Position numbers and translations under genes: made by a program
The notes under the pieces: model-generated
Databases searched by the model: none
What the model was told of the DNA's origin: nothing
Seen by the model: only the letters and a program-made list of their open reading frames with translations
Shown here: in pieces, positions 1 through 6,133 of the stretch
Numbering within the stretch: position 1 is the stretch's first letter
How the letters are laid out: every line of letters starts with the position of its first letter
NCBI GenBank assembly: GCA_005879255.1
Contig: VBKY01000175.1
Span: forward strand, 1-8,550
DNA from: Deltaproteobacteria bacterium
Lineage (GTDB): Bacteria; Desulfobacterota_B; Binatia; UBA9968
Direction: 5' to 3'
Length of the DNA stretch: 8,550 nt

Positions 1-151
1 CTGGACTTTGGAACACCGACATGCTGGGTCCCGGGGTCTGGCATGCGTTATTGACCATTCGACTGGTTTCCCTTTGTGAGCACGAGTTTCGTATTCCGGA
101 TCGCAGGCCGCGCCCGGCGATTTTGAATTCGAATCATCGGACATTCCCGCT
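1..151. other. Window-edge flank; possible start of a further minus-strand gene
   Basis: No gene is recognised here. On the minus strand an ATG at 144-142, seven bases after the ATPase stop codon, opens a frame of 48 codons that runs without a stop to the window edge. It begins MSDDSNSKSPGAACDPEY. The frame is hydrophilic, resembles no family I know, and its only purine-rich stretch (GCGGGA) abuts the ATG too closely to be a good ribosome-binding site. It may be the start of a fourth operon gene or chance. No terminator hairpin with a T-run is seen after the ATPase gene. Confidence 0.2.
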
Positions 152-910
152 TTAGCGTACGCCGAGTCGTTCGCGAATCCTTTTCACGTAACCAATGAAT
201 TTTCCATCGTCACGCACGGCGGTGGCGCGTGGGTGGGGCAGGTCGATATTTAAGATCTCAGCGACTTTGCCGGGGCGTGGTGTCATAACGATTACCCGGT
301 CACCCAGAAAAACGGATTCAGGAATACTGTGGGTGATGAAGAGAACGGTTTTTTTCGACTCGCTCCAGATTCTGAGCAACTCTAGATTCATCTCGTCACG
401 GGTGATGGCGTCGAGGGCGCCGAACGGCTCGTCCATGAGGAGAAGCGGTGGATTGTGAATCAGCGCGCGGCTAATCGAGACCCGCTGCTGCATGCCGCCG
501 GACAGCTCAGCCGGGTAACGGTCTTCAAATCCCTTAAGACCCGTAAGCTCTAAGAGTTCGAGCGCTCTCTTGCGATATCCGTTGACGTCGAGCTTGCGTG
601 CTTCGATCTGCAGCAAAACGTTATCCAGAGTCTTGCGCCAAGGGAGAAGAACCGGAGATTGGAACACGATACCGATATTGGTTAGCGGCGCAGTGACCGG
701 CTTGCCAGCTACGTGTATGGAACCGGAAGTCGCCCCAAGCAGGCCAGCGGTGAGCTTAAGAAGCGTTGTCTTGCCGCAACCGCTTCTGCCAACGACGGTG
801 ACAAATTCTCCATCGGCAACATCAAGGGAAAACTTATCCAGGGCAACAACCTCATCACCGCCGGAATTGTAGACTTTTCTAACCTCCCGGTAGGCGATGA
901 GGTTGGCCAA
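152..910 (-). CDS. ABC importer ATPase, nitrate/sulfonate/taurine class (SsuB/TauB/NrtD-like)
   Basis: This is the nucleotide-binding subunit of an importer; it hydrolyses ATP on the cytoplasmic face of the membrane to drive uptake through the permease encoded at 1937-2758. All motifs are intact: Walker A GRSGCGKTT (residues 41-49), Q-loop Gln84, signature LSGGMQQR (136-143), Walker B LLLMDEP (156-162), D-loop GALD (164-167) and switch His194. The VFQSPVLLPWRKTLDNV stretch after the Q-loop is typical of the SsuB/TauB/NrtD subfamily. The 252-residue length is normal for the family. The start is a TTG, chosen because no ATG or GTG lies nearby, MANL begins a standard N-terminus, and AGGGA sits nine bases upstream. 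It is the last gene of a three-gene operon, 23 bases after the binding-protein stop. The substrate cannot be read from the ATPase; sulfonate, taurine, nitrate, pyrimidine or riboflavin-type ligands are all possible. Confidence 0.95.
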   Translation of the reverse strand: MANLIAYREVRKVYNSGGDEVVALDKFSLDVADGEFVTVVGRSGCGKTTLLKLTAGLLGATSGSIHVAGKPVTAPLTNIGIVFQSPVLLPWRKTLDNVLLQIEARKLDVNGYRKRALELLELTGLKGFEDRYPAELSGGMQQRVSISRALIHNPPLLLMDEPFGALDAITRDEMNLELLRIWSESKKTVLFITHSIPESVFLGDRVIVMTPRPGKVAEILNIDLPHPRATAVRDDGKFIGYVKRIRERLGVR

Positions 911-919
911 AGGCGTCGT

Positions 920-924
920 CCCTA
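920..924 (-). promoter_or_regulatory. Ribosome-binding site for the TTG-started ATPase gene
   Basis: The minus strand reads AGGGA here, nine bases before the TTG at 910-908. It lies in the 23-base gap after the binding-protein stop and is the main support for using the unusual TTG start. Confidence 0.5.
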
Positions 925-933
925 TTTTACGAG

Positions 934-1923
934 TTACTTCTTGCTGATGAATTGATTCGTATAGATCATCTGATAGTTGACCGGCTTCTCCAAACCGGCA
1001 TATTTGTTAGCCAGCTCCGCGGACCGCTTCATCATCGCCTCTTTCATGTATCCTAGACCGAACTGTTTGGTCTCGGGATCCTGGATGTCGCCGAGGCCAT
1101 CCTGCATCTCCGCCAACGTGATCTCTCGGTCCTTTTCAGGATTGGCGGTCATAAAAACTTCCAGCGCTTGCTGCGGATTCTTGATCGACCAATCCCAGGC
1201 ATCCATCAGAGCGGCCATGAAGCGTTGGATCTGGTCCGGGTTACTCTTGATGCGCTCTTCGTGCACTTGAATGACGTGACCATAGGAGTTGATGCCCATG
1301 TCCTTAAAGAATAGATAGCCGATTTTTTTGTTCTGGCGTTTGGCGACGATGGCCATCCGTGGGACGCTGGAACCGCGGGCGCCGGCAAGAAAATCGATCT
1401 TGCGTTCGAAAAACGCGGGCGTGCGCACGGCGGCATCGATGTTCTTGATGATGACTTTGGTGTGATCAAAACCCGCGGCGGCGCCTAGAGCCGGCAACAG
1501 AACCTGGCCGAAATCCCCCGGGGTAGTGCCGAAGCTTTTGCCTTCGAGATCCTTTGGGACTTTTATTCCCGACTCTTCAAGAAAAATGTAGCCGCCTCCC
1601 TGGAACACCATACCGGTACCGATCGCGCGGTTTCTTCCGCCTTTGGCCATGACCTCGATGGCCGTGACCAAGTCGCCGTAACCGTAGTCCGCCTGTTTGG
1701 TGTCGACGAATTGGGCCGGCTGTAGCGAACCGCGGCCTTCAAGCAGCCGTACGTCGAGACCTTTACCTTTAAAATAACCTCGATCTCGCGCGACGAAGAA
1801 CGGAACATGTTTGCCGCCGAGGATCCAATCCAATTGAACCTTGATCTCTTCCGCCACCGCGAGTCGACAAGCAAGGCTCATCAGTAAAGCCACAAGAGCA
1901 ACAAACAATTTCTTTCGGTTCAT
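934..1923 (-). CDS. ABC transporter periplasmic binding protein, NMT1/THI5-like (SsuA/TauA type)
   Basis: This secreted solute-binding protein captures a small ligand in the periplasm and delivers it to the permease encoded immediately upstream. A Sec signal peptide is visible: basic MNRKK, a hydrophobic core from about residue 6 to 18, and an AVA-EE cleavage site after Ala24. Cys19 does not sit in a proper lipobox, so a soluble rather than lipid-anchored protein is likely. The mature start, KVQLDWILGGKHVPFFVARD, followed by GYFKGKGLDV, is the classic opening of the NMT1/SBP_bac_9-like fold shared by nitrate, sulfonate, taurine and thiamine-precursor (HMP) binding proteins. The 329-residue length is usual. 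The ATG start has AAAGGA eight bases upstream, overlapping the permease stop, which suggests translational coupling. The ligand is unknown; the fold alone does not separate sulfonates from pyrimidines or nitrate. Confidence 0.93.
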   Translation of the reverse strand: MNRKKLFVALVALLMSLACRLAVAEEIKVQLDWILGGKHVPFFVARDRGYFKGKGLDVRLLEGRGSLQPAQFVDTKQADYGYGDLVTAIEVMAKGGRNRAIGTGMVFQGGGYIFLEESGIKVPKDLEGKSFGTTPGDFGQVLLPALGAAAGFDHTKVIIKNIDAAVRTPAFFERKIDFLAGARGSSVPRMAIVAKRQNKKIGYLFFKDMGINSYGHVIQVHEERIKSNPDQIQRFMAALMDAWDWSIKNPQQALEVFMTANPEKDREITLAEMQDGLGDIQDPETKQFGLGYMKEAMMKRSAELANKYAGLEKPVNYQMIYTNQFISKK

Positions 1924-1936
1924 GGTATTTTTCCTT

Positions 1937-2758
1937 TCACCTGCCTAAGTTCTCCGTAGGCTCAACCGCCCGGCGCCAGGGCATGAGCCTTTTTTCCAAA
2001 CCGACAATGATTCCGAACAGCGCGAGAGACATGATCGAAAGAACGATAATCGACGCGAAGATGAGTCCTGAGTTCATGTCGTTATTTGCGACAATGATGA
2101 GATAGCCGAGACCCTTTTGACCGGCGACGAACTCGGCTACGATTGCGCCGATTACTGCGAGCGCAATGGACGCCTTAAACCCTGCAAAAAGATAGGGAAC
2201 TGAGTTTGGCAGGCGAATTTTTTGGAACTCGCTCCAACGGCTCATACCCATGGTTTTGGCTAGATCGACCATGTCATTTTCAATTTGCGCGAATCCCGTT
2301 ACGGAGTTCACGACCATGGGGAAAAAAGCCGTAAGGAAGGCAATAGTAACCTTGGACAAAAGACTGTCGATGCCTAACCAGATGAGAATCAACGGCGCGA
2401 TGGCAATTCGAGGTATCGAGCCCAGAATGATGAGAGACGGATAGATGGTGAGCCAGAGGAAACGTGAGTAAACGATTCCAAGACCAGAACCGACTCCGAC
2501 AACGATGCCAAGAAGAAAACCCAAGACCGTTTCATTGAAGGTAGGAATCGCGTGCATGAGTATCAAGCCGCCCCGTTTGCCGAATTCTTCCGCGACGCCG
2601 AGCGGTGTCGGCAAGAGGTATTTCGGAATCTCCAGCAGCGGGACGGCGATCTGCCAAAGGATGATCAGGCCGAGGAAAAAAAGCACAGACCACTTGGCAT
2701 TTCCTTGCGTGAAATTCCCAGGGGTGCCGTTGCTCATTTGGAGCTCTAACAGGAACAT
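1937..2758 (-). CDS. ABC transporter permease, SsuC/TauC/NrtB-like
   Basis: This inner-membrane permease subunit probably acts as a homodimer forming the translocation path for the neighbouring binding protein and ATPase. About six hydrophobic segments can be seen (roughly residues 24-44, 76-98, 104-128, 135-156, 195-213 and 232-254). The cytoplasmic EAA coupling loop, which docks on the ATPase, is at about 165-188, starting DLAKTMGMSRWSEFQ and ending LPNSVP. The length (273 residues, or 266 from the second ATG) fits the BPD_transp_1 family. The start is uncertain: the ATG at 2758-2756 has no obvious ribosome-binding site, while the ATG at 2737-2735 is preceded by an AGAG stretch and would leave a short leader after the possible -35 box at 2792-2787. 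It is the first gene of the operon, and its stop lies 13 bases before the binding-protein start. Confidence 0.94.
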   Translation of the reverse strand: MFLLELQMSNGTPGNFTQGNAKWSVLFFLGLIILWQIAVPLLEIPKYLLPTPLGVAEEFGKRGGLILMHAIPTFNETVLGFLLGIVVGVGSGLGIVYSRFLWLTIYPSLIILGSIPRIAIAPLILIWLGIDSLLSKVTIAFLTAFFPMVVNSVTGFAQIENDMVDLAKTMGMSRWSEFQKIRLPNSVPYLFAGFKASIALAVIGAIVAEFVAGQKGLGYLIIVANNDMNSGLIFASIIVLSIMSLALFGIIVGLEKRLMPWRRAVEPTENLGR

Positions 2759-2862
2759 CTTGTCGCTAACCGATATGGCCCGTGGCTGTCAAGCACAAAT
2801 AGTTGTTCCCGAAGCTTGCCGGTTTTGCTAAGCATCAATCCTGCAAACCGAAAAGAGATTCC
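2759..2862. promoter_or_regulatory. Divergent intergenic region between the ABC operon and the signal-less binding-fold gene
   Basis: Two genes are read outward from this stretch of about 100 bases, so it should hold promoters for both. On the minus strand there is a perfect TTGACA at 2792-2787. At 16-18 bases spacing only poor -10 candidates (such as TTAGCG) follow, so the promoter call is weak. If it is used, transcription would start near the first ATG of the permease, favouring the second ATG (2737). No convincing sigma-70 promoter is seen on the plus strand. No clear operator palindrome was noticed. Confidence 0.3.
2851..2858 (+). promoter_or_regulatory. Ribosome-binding site deciding the ATG at 2863
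   Basis: AAAAGAGA lies five bases before ATG 2863. It supports this ATG over the in-frame TTG at 2803, which would add a 20-residue non-hydrophobic extension. Confidence 0.45.
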
Positions 2863-3780
2863 ATGGCCAATTTACGGCGGCTGCGGCTCATTCAGTTCAA
2901 AGCGGGATACAACCTGCCGGTTCACGTTGGCCGGGAGAAAGGTATTTTCGAGCGGTATGGCCTGGAGATCAATTTCGCCTACACGCCAGGCTCTCTGTAC
3001 CTGGCCGAGGCTTTGCGCAAGGGCGAGTTTGAGATCGGTCACACCGGCGCCGACGACGTCGTCGCCGACGTGGAAGATTACGGTGGCGAACCCGGCGGGC
3101 TATTTCTTTTCATGGGACTCCACAGCGGTCTTCTCAGTCTCGTCGGCGCTCCCGGCATGAACACAGTCGAGTCTCTACGCGGAAAAACGCTTGCGGTCGA
3201 TGCGCGCGCCAGTGGCTTCGTCTTCATTCTGGAAAAACTTCTGCGCTCGAAAGGCTTCACGCTCGCTGACTATGATTTCGTCGAGATCGGCGGTTGGGAA
3301 AAACGCTACGAAGCGTTGTTGGAGGGCAAGTTCAGCGGCACATTGCTCACCCCGCCGTTTGTCGGCAATGCACTGGAACGAGGCTGTCATCTGCTGGCGC
3401 GCGGCGATCAGATCGTCCCCTGCTATCAAGCGACCGGTGGCGCGGCCAAGCGCTCGTGGGCGGAGCAGCATCGCGACGTTCTGGTCAGCTACATCCGCGC
3501 CACTATTGAAACAACGCAGTGGTGTTTCGAGCTAAAGAATCGCTCTCAATGCATTGAGCTGCTTGGCAAGCACAACGACATCGAAGGCCGGGCGGCGGAG
3601 AACACACTGGATGCGCTGTTGGATCCGGATTACGGCATTTATCCCGAAGCGGAGCTGAATCTTCCTGGAATTGAGGCAGCGCTGGAGCTCCGGGCGGAGA
3701 TGGGCTTTCTCAATCGCCCGGTGCCTGGCGTCGAGAGATATGTCGATCTCTCCTATTATCGGAAAGCCGTCGAGGTGTGA
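2863..3780 (+). CDS. NMT1/THI5-like binding-fold protein without a signal peptide
   Basis: This is a periplasmic-binding-protein fold of the NMT1/THI5 type, 305 residues from the ATG at 2863. Visible hallmarks are the opening LRLIQFKAGYNLPVHVGREK plus GIFERYGLEI (residues about 7-36), the GEFEIGHTGADDVVADVEDY stretch near 60-80, and SLRGKTLAVDARASGF near 104-119, matching the 'SLKGK.lgV......s' step of this family. No signal sequence is present: the N-terminus MANLRRLRL is basic and short, and the in-frame TTG extension is hydrophilic. The protein is therefore predicted to be cytosolic. It could be a ligand sensor, an orphan binding protein, or an enzyme of the THI5 type. The cysteine-rich CCCFC motif of fungal THI5 is absent, so the fungal thiamine-pyrimidine chemistry is not supported. 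It is divergent from the importer operon, which carries its own secreted paralogue-like protein. The product family is secure; the function is unknown. Confidence 0.8.
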   Translation: MANLRRLRLIQFKAGYNLPVHVGREKGIFERYGLEINFAYTPGSLYLAEALRKGEFEIGHTGADDVVADVEDYGGEPGGLFLFMGLHSGLLSLVGAPGMNTVESLRGKTLAVDARASGFVFILEKLLRSKGFTLADYDFVEIGGWEKRYEALLEGKFSGTLLTPPFVGNALERGCHLLARGDQIVPCYQATGGAAKRSWAEQHRDVLVSYIRATIETTQWCFELKNRSQCIELLGKHNDIEGRAAENTLDALLDPDYGIYPEAELNLPGIEAALELRAEMGFLNRPVPGVERYVDLSYYRKAVEV

Positions 3781-3807
3781 GCCGATAAGCTACTCCTTGG
3801 AAAGATC

Positions 3808-3909
3808 GTTCAAAGTTCAAGAGCCTGCCCTGAGTCTTATCGAAGGGTTCCAGGTTCAAGGTATAAACCCCGGGTTCCGACTTTGAACATTGAACTTTGA
3901 ACCTTGAAC
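3808..3909. repeat. GTTCAA-type intergenic repeat with a 13-base inverted repeat
   Basis: GTTCAAAGTTCAA (3808-3820) is perfectly inverted as TTGAACTTTGAAC at 3890-3902. GGTTCAAGG (3853-3861) is mirrored by CCTTGAAC at 3902-3909. Between them lies CCTGCCCTGAG followed by TCTTATCGAAGGG (3825-3847), which resembles the dispersed 'CCTGTCCTGAG...GTCGAAGGG' intergenic repeat that I recall from many bacterial genomes. It lies between convergent genes and encodes nothing recognisable. Confidence 0.6.
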
Positions 3910-3910
3910 T

Positions 3911-3931
3911 CGCGATCTGGGAGAGATCGCG
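3911..3931. terminator. Perfect hairpin between convergent genes, possible bidirectional terminator or stabiliser
   Basis: CGCGATCT (3911-3918) and AGATCGCG (3924-3931) form an uninterrupted 8-base-pair stem with the loop GGGAG. A competing short palindrome, ATCGCG-T-CGCGAT, overlaps at 3926-3938. The hairpin lies between two genes that converge (stops at 3780 and 3991), where a terminator is expected. There is no T-run on either side, so intrinsic termination is not demonstrated. Confidence 0.35.
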
Positions 3932-3990
3932 TCGCGATGGCTCTCACGAGTAAACCATGCGGGGTGAACCAAAATTAGTACTTCTCCGTT

Positions 3991-5115
3991 TTAGTCGATG
4001 CCATAGAGCCGCGCGGGATTCTTGTCCAAAATATTCACTTTGGCCGTGTCGCTGATGTCGTTGCGCTCTTGCAACATGCGCGCGGCGCAGCGTTCGCGGT
4101 CGCCATGCGGCATGTCGCTGCCGAAGATGACCTGTGTTTCACCGACGAGATTCAAAACGTGCGGTAAAATTTCGTCCTCGACTTCGGTGCTGAAATAAAT
4201 ATTGCCGCGTTTGATGTATTCCATGACCGGCAGCTTTTGGATCGGCGCAGTTTGCGGCAGGAATTTCCTCAAGGTCGAGCCTTGGTTCTTATAACGGTGG
4301 TGCATGCGTTCGAGAATAAATGGGACCCACTGACAGCCCGCCTCGAGGAACACCACCCTGAGATCCGGAAAGCGATCCATGACGCCGCCGCTCACCAGCG
4401 CCGTGAAGGCCATCAACAAGGGAATGTGAAAGGCGATGACCCCGGAAGGATAGATGTGCGAGTAGAGGTTACTCACCGCGGGGCAGGACCAGCCGACGTG
4501 GACGCCGAGGGCGAGATTCTCTTCGAGCAGCGCTTCGTAAAACGGCAAAAGCCGCGGGTGATCGAGCATGTGATCGCCGGCGGTGCCGAGAACCATTACC
4601 GAGACGGCGCCAAGTTTCTTAACCTCATGCACTTCACGTACAGATCCAGGGATATCGTCGAGATTGACTACGGCCGACCACTTCAGCCGTTGATGGCCTG
4701 ACAGTCGGTCGCCGAGCCAGCGATTGTAGGAGGAACACAGCGCGCTGCCCAGTGCGACATTGTTGGTCAACGGGTACGCAAGAAAGAGCGTTGTGTATAT
4801 AACCTGAACTGCAATGTCCTCCTCGTCCATCGCCTGCACGCGCGCATCGAGATCCGTCAGTTCCATGCTGCCAATGCTGTCGGTTTTACCGGCGCTGTGC
4901 GCGGCCACCTTGCCGTCATAGTTCGTCGGCGTGCCTAAGTTATGGCAGCCGGGACCGACACGTCGAGGATAGAGCTGCTCGTCGATGACCCAATAGGCAA
5001 GACCATCCATGCCGGTTACCCGGGGGCGTATGGAACGCAACGCGGGGTCGAAATATTTATCGCTGAAGGTTTCCAGGTTTTCTTCGACATGGCCGTCGGC
5101 ATCAATCACGCGCAT
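3991..5115 (-). CDS. Amidohydrolase-2 family metal-dependent hydrolase/decarboxylase (ACMSD-like)
   Basis: This is a TIM-barrel enzyme of the amidohydrolase superfamily (Amidohydro_2, PF04909 group). Members hydrolyse or decarboxylate small, often aromatic, acids using one divalent metal. Visible elements in order: IDADGHVEEN at the N-terminus, with D7-x-H9 at the usual HxH/ExH metal position; LGVHVGW with His206; RFPDLRVVFLEAG then W263 (about 248-263); and FGSDMPHGD with the catalytic Asp334. The 374-residue length is normal for the group. The sequence has no signal peptide, so the enzyme is cytosolic. The ATG start follows a strong AGGGAGG (5130-5124) eight bases away. It lies 131 bases downstream of the RidA-family gene on the same strand, so the two are likely co-transcribed. 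The substrate cannot be deduced; the replacement of the first His of HxH by Asp is common in this subfamily and does not by itself mean inactivity. Confidence 0.88.
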   Translation of the reverse strand: MRVIDADGHVEENLETFSDKYFDPALRSIRPRVTGMDGLAYWVIDEQLYPRRVGPGCHNLGTPTNYDGKVAAHSAGKTDSIGSMELTDLDARVQAMDEEDIAVQVIYTTLFLAYPLTNNVALGSALCSSYNRWLGDRLSGHQRLKWSAVVNLDDIPGSVREVHEVKKLGAVSVMVLGTAGDHMLDHPRLLPFYEALLEENLALGVHVGWSCPAVSNLYSHIYPSGVIAFHIPLLMAFTALVSGGVMDRFPDLRVVFLEAGCQWVPFILERMHHRYKNQGSTLRKFLPQTAPIQKLPVMEYIKRGNIYFSTEVEDEILPHVLNLVGETQVIFGSDMPHGDRERCAARMLQERNDISDTAKVNILDKNPARLYGID

Positions 5116-5192
5116 GGTTAGTGCCTCCCTATTCTGCTTACTTTCGGATCAACTGGGCAAGTGTTTGGTTGACAGTTGTATTTCGTTTTACC

Positions 5193-5229
5193 GATCATTT
5201 CGCCCGGCAGCAATTGGCAACAAATGATC
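5193..5229. repeat. Intercistronic stem-loop between the RidA-family and amidohydrolase genes
   Basis: GATCATTT (5193-5200) is perfectly inverted as AAATGATC (5222-5229). Within the 21-base interior, GCC at 5202-5204 can also pair with GGC at 5216-5218. On the minus-strand transcript this would form a stem-loop about 77 bases before the amidohydrolase start. No T-run follows, so attenuation or mRNA processing is as possible as termination. Confidence 0.35.
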
Positions 5230-5246
5230 TCTCAAGATCTACTGCC

Positions 5247-5669
5247 TTAGCTGGATGGTTTGAACCGTTCCGTCGGAATCACTGCCATGCACTCGATTTC
5301 TACCATCAGGGCGGGGTCGGCAAGTCGCTTTACCCCGATCAATGCGCTGGTCGGCAAGTCGGTTTTAAAATACTTGCGACGCTCGTCGTTAACGCGATGG
5401 TATTCGTCAACGTCGGTAGTAAAGGTCGTCGTCTTTACCACGTCAGAATAATCGCCGCCAACGGAGCGCAAAGCACGGCCGATGTTTTCGCACACTTGGC
5501 GCAACTGCGCGCGCATGTCCCCTGGATGAACCGGCGTTGCGTCTTTCTCGCTTCGCGATGTCATGCCCGCGATGAACACGAGCGTCCCGCCGGTTACGGC
5601 GACGACCTGCGAATGAGATTTGCGCACGGGTAAGTCCGGCGGCTGGACGATTTTTTTTGGATTTGCCAT
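5247..5669 (-). CDS. RidA/YjgF-family protein (enamine/imine deaminase-like)
   Basis: This is a small trimer-forming protein of the RidA (YjgF/YER057c/UK114) family. RidA hydrolyses reactive enamine/imine intermediates released by PLP enzymes; relatives in catabolic operons act on pathway-specific intermediates. Visible features: TGGTLVFIAGMTSR (26-39), the LRQVCENIGRALRSVGGDYS helix (56-75), VVKTTTFTTDVDEY (77-90), and a C-terminal block of LPTSALIGVKRLADPALMVE plus IECMAV. In that block Arg115 aligns with the catalytic arginine of E. coli RidA (ARLPKD), and Glu126 lies in the conserved IEIE strand, so deaminase chemistry is plausible. The 140-residue length is slightly above the 128-130 usual. 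The ATG start has an excellent AAAGGAG (5681-5675) five bases away. It is the first gene of a likely two-gene unit with the amidohydrolase. Confidence 0.92.
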   Translation of the reverse strand: MANPKKIVQPPDLPVRKSHSQVVAVTGGTLVFIAGMTSRSEKDATPVHPGDMRAQLRQVCENIGRALRSVGGDYSDVVKTTTFTTDVDEYHRVNDERRKYFKTDLPTSALIGVKRLADPALMVEIECMAVIPTERFKPSS

Positions 5670-5939
5670 GTCAACTCCTTTAAACCCAATCTAGTGTGGA
5701 GAGAAATATCAGATCCGGTAGCCGAGTTCCGTGAAAAACTTTTTCGACTATGTGACGCGATAAGTCAATGCGCGGTTCTAAATGAGATTACGACGGGGAA
5801 AGATGACAGGTCAAGCTTGAATAAGTGAACAAGAGTCCGTAGCTGGGGCCCCGGCTTTACTTTTGCTGCTCCGAATAATTGATGTCGTATTTTCAATGCC
5901 CCGCAGCCGACCCCAGTTATTCTTGCGGTTTCGTCCGCG
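5670..5939. other. Non-coding stretch upstream of the RidA-family gene
   Basis: About 270 bases with no recognisable gene on either strand. A TTGACT on the minus strand near 5768-5763 lacks a good -10 at normal spacing, so the promoter of the RidA-amidohydrolase unit is not located. The distal part contains the possible small inverted-repeat element listed separately at 5841-5920. Confidence 0.5.
5841..5920. repeat. Possible small intergenic repeat element bounded by imperfect inverted repeats
   Basis: AGCTGGGGCCCCGGC at 5841-5855 and GCCGACCCCAGTT at 5906-5918 are imperfect inverted copies (TGGGG against CCCCA at 5844-5848 and 5911-5915). They enclose about 50 AT-richer bases including GATGTCGTATTTTCAATG. 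A flank reading TGGGGTC...ATTGAAAATACGAC on the minus strand reminds me of short palindromic repeats found beside REP-associated (Y1) transposases, but no transposase is present. It encodes no protein. Confidence 0.3.
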
Positions 5940-6121
5940 TCATTTCTTCACGTACTTTCGCAAATTCCTCGTGCCGGTTTCGCCCGCGTAGAGGTTGCCC
6001 GCGGCATCTACCACGATACCTTCGGTCGTGCTGGTCGGCTTCACCTCGGGGCCGAGGCCGGGATGAAGGCGGTGACCTTGCCGTCCCTGGCGCTGCCGAT
6101 GCGGATGCCCAGCCTGACGCC
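5940..6121 (-). pseudogene. C-terminal remnant of an NHL/six-bladed beta-propeller protein, frameshifted
   Basis: On the minus strand one frame reads GVRLGIRIGSARDGKVTAFI (6121-6062) and then hits a stop at 6043-6041. A second frame starting at 6059 continues GLGPEVKPTSTTEGIVVDAA plus GNLYAGETGTRNLRKYVKK to a TGA at 5942-5940. Joined, the two halves match the usual C-terminal end of NHL-repeat / peptidyl-amidating-lyase-like propeller proteins, whose last blade reads roughly 'GIRIGSA.DGKVTAFIP...EGVA.D..GN.Y.AEVG...L.KYVK'. A frameshift near 6055-6061 separates the two pieces, and the rest of the gene, which should lie at higher coordinates, is missing. It is therefore a dead 3' end. The family match is from memory of the motif, not from a search. 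Confidence 0.6.
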
Positions 6122-6133
6122 TTGAACGGTTGC

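Noticed and set aside
1849..1923. Lipoprotein signal (SLAC around Cys19) in the importer binding protein
   Set aside because: The residue at -3 is Ser rather than Leu, and a standard AVA-EE signal peptidase I site follows at residue 24.
2764..2792. Confident sigma-70 promoter for the importer operon
   Set aside because: TTGACA is perfect but no acceptable -10 box occurs at 16-18 bases, so it is kept only as a weak possibility in the intergenic entry.
2803..2862. TTG at 2803 as the start of the signal-less binding-fold protein
   Set aside because: The 20-residue extension (MFPKLAGFAKHQSCKPKRDS) is hydrophilic, not a signal peptide, and the ATG at 2863 has AAAAGAGA at good spacing.
2863..3780. 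Fungal-type THI5 pyrimidine synthase
   Set aside because: The cysteine-rich CCCFC motif is absent; its four cysteines are scattered.
3808..3938. CRISPR array or tRNA-like structure in the convergent gap
   Set aside because: No regularly spaced direct repeats of 23-37 bases and no cloverleaf; the signals are short inverted repeats.
4237..4701. 154-codon plus-strand open frame inside the amidohydrolase gene
   Set aside because: It lies wholly antisense to a strongly supported enzyme gene, has no recognisable domain and is charge-rich in the way shadow frames are.
5121..5633. 170-codon plus-strand open frame over the RidA-family gene
   Set aside because: It is antisense to an intact RidA gene with a near-perfect ribosome-binding site; its protein matches no family pattern.
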